Positions 60,313 to 64,000 of a stretch of DNA of 64,000 nucleotides are shown here, piece after piece. Numbering within the stretch: position 1 is the first letter of the stretch; each line of letters opens with the position of its first letter. The position numbers and the translations under genes are program-made. This DNA is from JAKLQR01 sp963753165 (lineage in GTDB: Bacteria > Nitrospirota > Thermodesulfovibrionia > Thermodesulfovibrionales > SM23-35), in assembly GCA_963753165.1 (NCBI GenBank), contig CAVWBP010000017.1:1-64000 (forward strand), given 5' to 3'. The notes under the pieces were generated by a model. That model was not told where the DNA came from, ran no database searches, and was given only the letters and a program-made list of their open reading frames with translations.

Positions 60313-60744
60313 ATGAATGTTGAGCAGATATCCATATTTCTCGAGAACAAATCAGGAAGACTTGCCGAAGTAACCTCTGTATTATCTGAAGCGGGAATCA
60401 ATATAAGGGCTCTTTATCTCGCCGATACCGCTGACTTCGGCATCTTGAGACTTATAGTGAATGATACGGAAAAGGCCCGGCAGGTTCTAAAAGAGAAGGG
60501 ATTTACTGTCGAGAAAACAAAGGTTATCGCAATTGAGGTGCCGGACAGGCCTGGAGGATTGTCTAATATCCTCAGCACAATAAAGAGAGAAGGAATAAAC
60601 GTTGAGTATATGTACGCCTTTGTTGAAAAGAGCGGAGAAAATGCCATTGTTATTTTTCGTTTTGATGAGATCGAGAAGTCTGTTGATATACTGCGGCAAG
60701 CGGGTGTAAGGATCCTGGAAGGAGAAGAACTCTCCACGTTGTAA
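60313..60744 (+). CDS. Tandem ACT-domain protein 3
   Basis: A 143-residue tandem ACT protein from the ATG at 60313 (a GTG at 60304 adds three residues): VEQISIFLENKSGRLAEVTSVLSEAGINIRALYLADTADFGILRLIV and VIAIEVPDRPGGLSNILSTIKREGINVEYMYAFVEKSGENAIVIFRFD. It is very like ACT protein 1 (same VEYMYAFVEKSGE core), so recent duplication is likely. It precedes livK by 24 bases and so may sense the transported compound. Confidence 0.92.
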   Translation: MNVEQISIFLENKSGRLAEVTSVLSEAGINIRALYLADTADFGILRLIVNDTEKARQVLKEKGFTVEKTKVIAIEVPDRPGGLSNILSTIKREGINVEYMYAFVEKSGENAIVIFRFDEIEKSVDILRQAGVRILEGEELSTL

Positions 60745-60768
60745 TAAATTCAATTCAAGGAGGAGTGT

Positions 60769-61929
60769 ATGAAAAGAACATCGGGAAAGTTGTTTGTAGT
60801 AATGGTAGCAGTATTGTCTGTTTGTCTTTTGTGCGTGAATGCCTTTGCAAAAGAACCCTATAAAATAGGGGCGCTTCTTGCAGTAACCGGGCCTGCCTCT
60901 TTCTTGGGAGAACCTGAAAAGAATACCGCGCTCATGCTCCAGGACCAGATTAACAAAGCGGGCGGTATAAACGGACATCCCCTTGAAATTATTATTGAGG
61001 ATACAAAAAGCGATGAGACGCAGGCTGTTCTCTCCGCGAAAAAACTTCTCGAAAATGATAAGGTTCTGGCAATCATTGGGCCGTCTACTACCGGTGAATC
61101 AATGGCTCTCGTCCCTATAATGAATAACGCCAAGACGCCTCTTCTTTCCTGTGCAGCAGGCGCGCCGATAACTCAGCCGGTCAAAGAGCGGTACTGGATA
61201 TTCAAAACTCCCCAATATGACACAAGCGCAGTAGAAGCAATTTATGGGTATATGAAAAAACAGGGGATATCCAAGGTCGGAATTATCACTATCTCCACTG
61301 GTTTTGGGGATGCAGGGAAAAAGGCGCTTCAGGAGATTGCGCCTAAATTTGGCATTACTATTCTTGCAGAAGAGAAATATGGCCCAAAAGATTCCGACAT
61401 GACAACACAGCTTACCAAAATTAAGGCATCAGGAGCCCAGGCAGTGATCAACTGGTCGGTAGGGCCGGGCCAGGTAATTGTGACAAAAAACTGGCATGCA
61501 CTGAGAATGGGAATCCCGCTCTATCAGAGCCATGGCTGGGGAAGCAAGAAGAACATAGAGCTCGCAGGGAAAGCCGCAGAAGGAGTCATTGCGCCACTCG
61601 GAAGGCTGGTCGTATGGGATAAACTCGCGGACAATCACCCCCAGAAAGCATTGTTGAAGAAATATACCCAGGATTATGAGGCAAAATACAAGAGCGAACC
61701 AGGCACCTTTGGCGGACATGCATATGATTCCATCATGATGTTAGTAGATGCACTGAAAAAAGTTGGTCCTGATAAAAAGAAGATCAGGGATTATGTAGAG
61801 ACGAAGATCAAGAACTGGCCGGGGACCGGCGGTGTTTTTACTATGTCAAAGGACGACCACTGCGGTTTGGACAAGAACGCTTTTGAGATGGTCGTAGTAA
61901 AAGATGGTGATTGGTCACTGTTAAAATAA
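60769..61929 (+). CDS. livK: Branched-chain/aromatic amino acid ABC transporter substrate-binding protein
   Basis: A 386-residue periplasmic binding protein of the LivJ/LivK type. Signal peptide (about 1-27, ending VNAFA), then YKIGALLAVTGPASFLGEPEKNTALML, DQINKAGGINGHPLEIIIEDTKSDETQAVLSAKKLL, AIIGPSTTGESMALVPI, KTPLLSCAAGAP. AGGAGG precedes the ATG. It heads the ABC genes; from context the ligand is probably an aromatic amino acid or aryl acid rather than leucine. Confidence 0.92.
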   Translation: MKRTSGKLFVVMVAVLSVCLLCVNAFAKEPYKIGALLAVTGPASFLGEPEKNTALMLQDQINKAGGINGHPLEIIIEDTKSDETQAVLSAKKLLENDKVLAIIGPSTTGESMALVPIMNNAKTPLLSCAAGAPITQPVKERYWIFKTPQYDTSAVEAIYGYMKKQGISKVGIITISTGFGDAGKKALQEIAPKFGITILAEEKYGPKDSDMTTQLTKIKASGAQAVINWSVGPGQVIVTKNWHALRMGIPLYQSHGWGSKKNIELAGKAAEGVIAPLGRLVVWDKLADNHPQKALLKKYTQDYEAKYKSEPGTFGGHAYDSIMMLVDALKKVGPDKKKIRDYVETKIKNWPGTGGVFTMSKDDHCGLDKNAFEMVVVKDGDWSLLK

Positions 61930-61945
61930 TCATGGATTGAACACG

Positions 61946-61969
61946 TGAGGGGATGGCATCATCCCCTCA
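61946..61969 (+). terminator. Hairpin between livK and livH
   Basis: TGAGGGGATG (61946-61955) and CATCCCCTCA (61960-61969) form a perfect 10-base stem with a GCAT loop, 17 bases after the livK stop. No T-run follows. Such hairpins after binding-protein genes protect the upstream mRNA and lower expression of the permease genes. Confidence 0.6.
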
Positions 61970-61993
61970 GGTCTCTTCAGGGAATATCAAAAT

Positions 61994-62882
61994 TTGCTTA
62001 CAGTCTTCTTACAATTTCTTTTCTCAGGACTTACCGTCGGGGCTGTGTATGCCCTGGTTGCCATTGGGTTTAATATTACCTATAATGCTACTTCCATTAT
62101 AAATCTCGCCCAGGGTGAATTTGTCGTAATCGGCGGCCTCATGATGTGGTTTTTTTCCGAATCGCTGAAACTCCCCTTTTTCGTTTCGGTTGCATTGACC
62201 ATTCTTTCCGCCGGGATCATCGGGCTTCTTAATGGAAAGGCTCACGATAAAACCTTTAAAAAACCCGGACCTGTTGCTGATGATTATGGTTACCATCGCA
62301 GTCTCGATCGTGTTGCGGGGTATTTTAATGTTCGGTTTCGGCAAGGAACCCTATGTGTACCCGGCGTTTACCGAAGGAGAACCTGTGAATATTTATGGGG
62401 CGATTATTCAGCAACAGGCGCTTTGGGTTATAGGCATTACCGGTTTCTGTATCGTTGTATTGTTCCTCTTCTTTAAAAAGACAATGGTGGGAAAAGCCAT
62501 GCTCGCCTGTGCAGTGAATCCTACCGCAGCGAAATTAGTGGGAATCAATGTATCGCGGATGGTTATGTTTTCTTTTATATTGAGCGCTATAGTCGGCGCG
62601 ATTGGAGGCATGGCGATCACTCCTATCTCTCTGATGGAATATGACAAAGGTCCTATGCTTGCGGTAAAGGGGTTTTGTGCGGCAATAATGGGGGGCATCG
62701 GGAGCAACAGAGGCGCGGTGCTCGGCGGATTTCTTATCGGCGTCCTTGAGTCCATGACTGCCGGCTATATACATTCAGGGTCGAAGGACGCAGTAGCGCT
62801 CGTTATTCTCCTGATGATTCTTTTCTTAAAACCTTCCGGATTATTCGTCAGTAAAACAATGCTCGATTTGAGAAAGTTTTAA
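61994..62882 (+). CDS. livH: LivH-type ABC transporter permease (frameshifted)
   Basis: A 295-residue LivH-type permease if one surplus A at about 62231 is removed. As read, the first part (TTG at 61994: FLFSGLTVGAVYALVAIGFNITYNATSIINLAQGEFVVIGGL) runs out of frame after IIGLL, and the second (62232-62882: MERLTIKPLKNPDLLLMIMVTIAVSIVLRGI ... EYDKGPMLAVKGFCAAIMGGIGSNRGAVLGGFLIGVLE) continues in another frame. About eight membrane helices are seen. The EAA-like loop GGIGSNRGAVLGG is conserved. livM follows after 4 bases. Confidence 0.9.
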
Positions 62883-62886
62883 TACT

Positions 62887-63837
62887 ATGGAAAAAGAGGA
62901 TTTCTTATCTCTGCTCATTTTAGTCTTTTTTGTTGTCCTGCTGCCTGTCATCTCAGGCAGCACCTATACATTGACTGTGGGAATATTTTCCGGGATAAAT
63001 GCGCTGGTAGCGATAGGGTTATGCATACTTATGGGGTATGCGGGTCAGGTATCTTTAGGGCAGGCAGGGTTTTATGGTATCGGCGCATATATCTCGTCGA
63101 TATTAAGCGTGCATGCAGGGTTTCCTGTGGTTGTCAGTGTAATCTGCGGAATGATCGTCGCTGCCTTTGCCGCAGTGATCCTCGCAATTCCCGCTTTGAG
63201 ATTAAAAGGGCATTACCTGGCTGTCGCAACCCTTGGTTTTGGCGAAATTATCCATATAATCCTGAATGAATGGGGACCGGGAGGTCCTTCAGGTTTTGGA
63301 GATATCCCCCATTTCGGCTTCTTCGGGTATGCCATAGATTCAACAAAAGGCTATTTTTACCTGATCTGGGGAATTGTTGCATTAGTAATGTTCTTCTCTA
63401 TAAATCTTATTCAATCAAGGACCGGCAGGGCATTGAGAGCTATCCACGACAGCGAGACGGCATGTAACGCGATGGGATTGAATGTCACTGCAATCAAAAT
63501 AAAAGTTTTTATTCTTAGTGCGGTTTATGCCTCTCTTGCCGGCAGTCTTTATGCGCATTATGTGACATTTATCAGTCCGAGCAGTTTTTCATTGTTCTAC
63601 TCCATCTTAGTCCTGATGATGGTAATTGTTGGAGGTATTTCGAACTTGTGGGGCGCAATCGTCGGTGCAGTGGTTATTACTGTGCTGCCGGAGCTTTTAA
63701 GGAAGTTTGAGGAGTTGGATGTGCTGGTCTACGGTTTAATCCTGACGTTATCCCTCATGTTTTTCAGAAAGGGATTGGTTCCAATCCTGATCGACAGGAT
63801 AAAGAAACTGAGAGGCTTCGCTTTTGCTAAGCGTTAA
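62887..63837 (+). CDS. livM: LivM-type ABC transporter permease
   Basis: A 316-residue LivM permease with about nine helices: GINALVAIGLCILMGYAGQVSLGQAGFYGIGAYISSIL, LRLKGHYLAVATLGFGEIIHIILNEW, GPGGPSGFGDIPHFG, RTGRALRAIHDSETACNAMGLNV and the loop GGISNLWGAIVGAVVITVLPELLR. It pairs with LivH in the membrane. livG starts inside its last codons. Confidence 0.93.
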   Translation: MEKEDFLSLLILVFFVVLLPVISGSTYTLTVGIFSGINALVAIGLCILMGYAGQVSLGQAGFYGIGAYISSILSVHAGFPVVVSVICGMIVAAFAAVILAIPALRLKGHYLAVATLGFGEIIHIILNEWGPGGPSGFGDIPHFGFFGYAIDSTKGYFYLIWGIVALVMFFSINLIQSRTGRALRAIHDSETACNAMGLNVTAIKIKVFILSAVYASLAGSLYAHYVTFISPSSFSLFYSILVLMMVIVGGISNLWGAIVGAVVITVLPELLRKFEELDVLVYGLILTLSLMFFRKGLVPILIDRIKKLRGFAFAKR

Positions 63838-64000
63838 AGAGATATGGAAAAGTTTCGGAGGACTTACGGCCCTGCGAAATATCAGTTTTGACGTAAAACA
63901 GGGTGATATTAAAGCGCTCATAGGTCCAAATGGCGCCGGTAAGACAACTCTGCTCAATATTGTAAGCGGTATTCATCAGCCCGATAAAGGCGAAGTAATG
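63824..64000 (+). CDS. livG: LivG-type ABC transporter ATPase (partial, runs off the window)
   Basis: The first 59 residues of a LivG ATPase, from a TTG overlapping livM by 14 bases: LSVKEIWKSFGGLTALRNISFDVKQGDIKALIGPNGAGKTTLLNIVSGI with an intact Walker A. The rest lies beyond position 64000, and a livF gene is expected after it. Confidence 0.92.
   Translation, partial: MLSVKEIWKSFGGLTALRNISFDVKQGDIKALIGPNGAGKTTLLNIVSGIHQPDKGEVM

Noticed and set aside
1..64000. tRNA, rRNA, CRISPR arrays, prophage or IS transposase genes.
   Set aside because: I looked through the intergenic stretches for tRNA T-loop patterns, regular short direct repeats and transposase motifs and recognised none. A computed scan (tRNAscan, Infernal) could still find small RNAs.

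Overview
The window looks like chromosomal DNA of a Gram-negative (diderm), probably anaerobic bacterium. My best guess is Nitrospirota (Thermodesulfovibrionia-like) or Desulfobacterota. The evidence is gene content: outer-membrane proteins and lipoproteins, two MCE/Mla lipid-transport loci, a type IV pilus retraction ATPase, an aldehyde:ferredoxin oxidoreductase, indolepyruvate:ferredoxin oxidoreductase and many multi-domain signalling proteins. Codon use looks even throughout and no large foreign island is visible. I did not recognise any rRNA, tRNA or CRISPR array.

Layout. 1-1.1 kb: a decayed PhnD-like sensor gene abutting an orphan hicB. 1.5-7.7 kb: GapN-type aldehyde dehydrogenase, a TolC-family protein, a GAF/PAS histidine kinase, and a small gene plus lone receiver behind a sigma-54-type promoter. 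7.7-12.7 kb: oligoendopeptidase, OmpA lipoprotein, PPC-domain protein, Tat-exported YcbK-like protein, M28 peptidase. 12.9-21 kb: HD-GYP protein, SpoIIE-type phosphatase, RsbW-type kinase and STAS protein running directly into a first Mla locus (mlaE, mlaF, mlaD, PqiC-like lipoprotein). 21-29.5 kb: sugar-phosphate operon eno-pgm-ferredoxin-AOR-pgi-pyk. 29.7-37.2 kb (minus strand): alaS, lipoprotein, recX, pilT, recA, thpR, pgpA, osmC. 37.3-43.9 kb: mobA, tatA, alr, a second mlaE-mlaF-mlaD locus whose MlaD carries a long beta-rich tail, then a PA2779/PA2778/TPR trio. 44-47 kb: vapBC, rlmN, tandem ferritin-like protein. 47.3-52.9 kb (minus): one very large FecR-TPR-beta-barrel gene followed by a CHASE2 adenylate cyclase. 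53-64 kb: an amidohydrolase, then an aryl-pyruvate/aryl-CoA cluster (iorA, iorB, two phenylacetate-CoA ligases, three tandem-ACT proteins) leading into a branched-chain-type ABC importer (livK, livH, livM, livG) cut by the window end.

How it fits together. The glycolytic operon, GapN and the tungsten/molybdenum AOR (with mobA nearby) suggest ferredoxin-linked sugar metabolism. The Ior/PaaK/ACT/Liv block suggests uptake and oxidation of aromatic amino acids through aryl-pyruvates to aryl-CoA esters and ferredoxin. The two Mla loci, FecR-TPR-barrel protein, OmpA and TolC proteins point to heavy investment in the envelope.

A striking technical or biological feature is that eight otherwise intact genes (gapN, first mlaF, alaS, the FecR-TPR-barrel gene, iorA, both phenylacetate-CoA ligases, livH) are each broken by one or two single-base insertions. 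Removing one base at each point restores a normal-length product. Because alaS is essential and all eleven events are +1, I think most are sequence errors rather than pseudogenes. The PhnD remnant, with deletions and a lost 3' end, looks like real decay.
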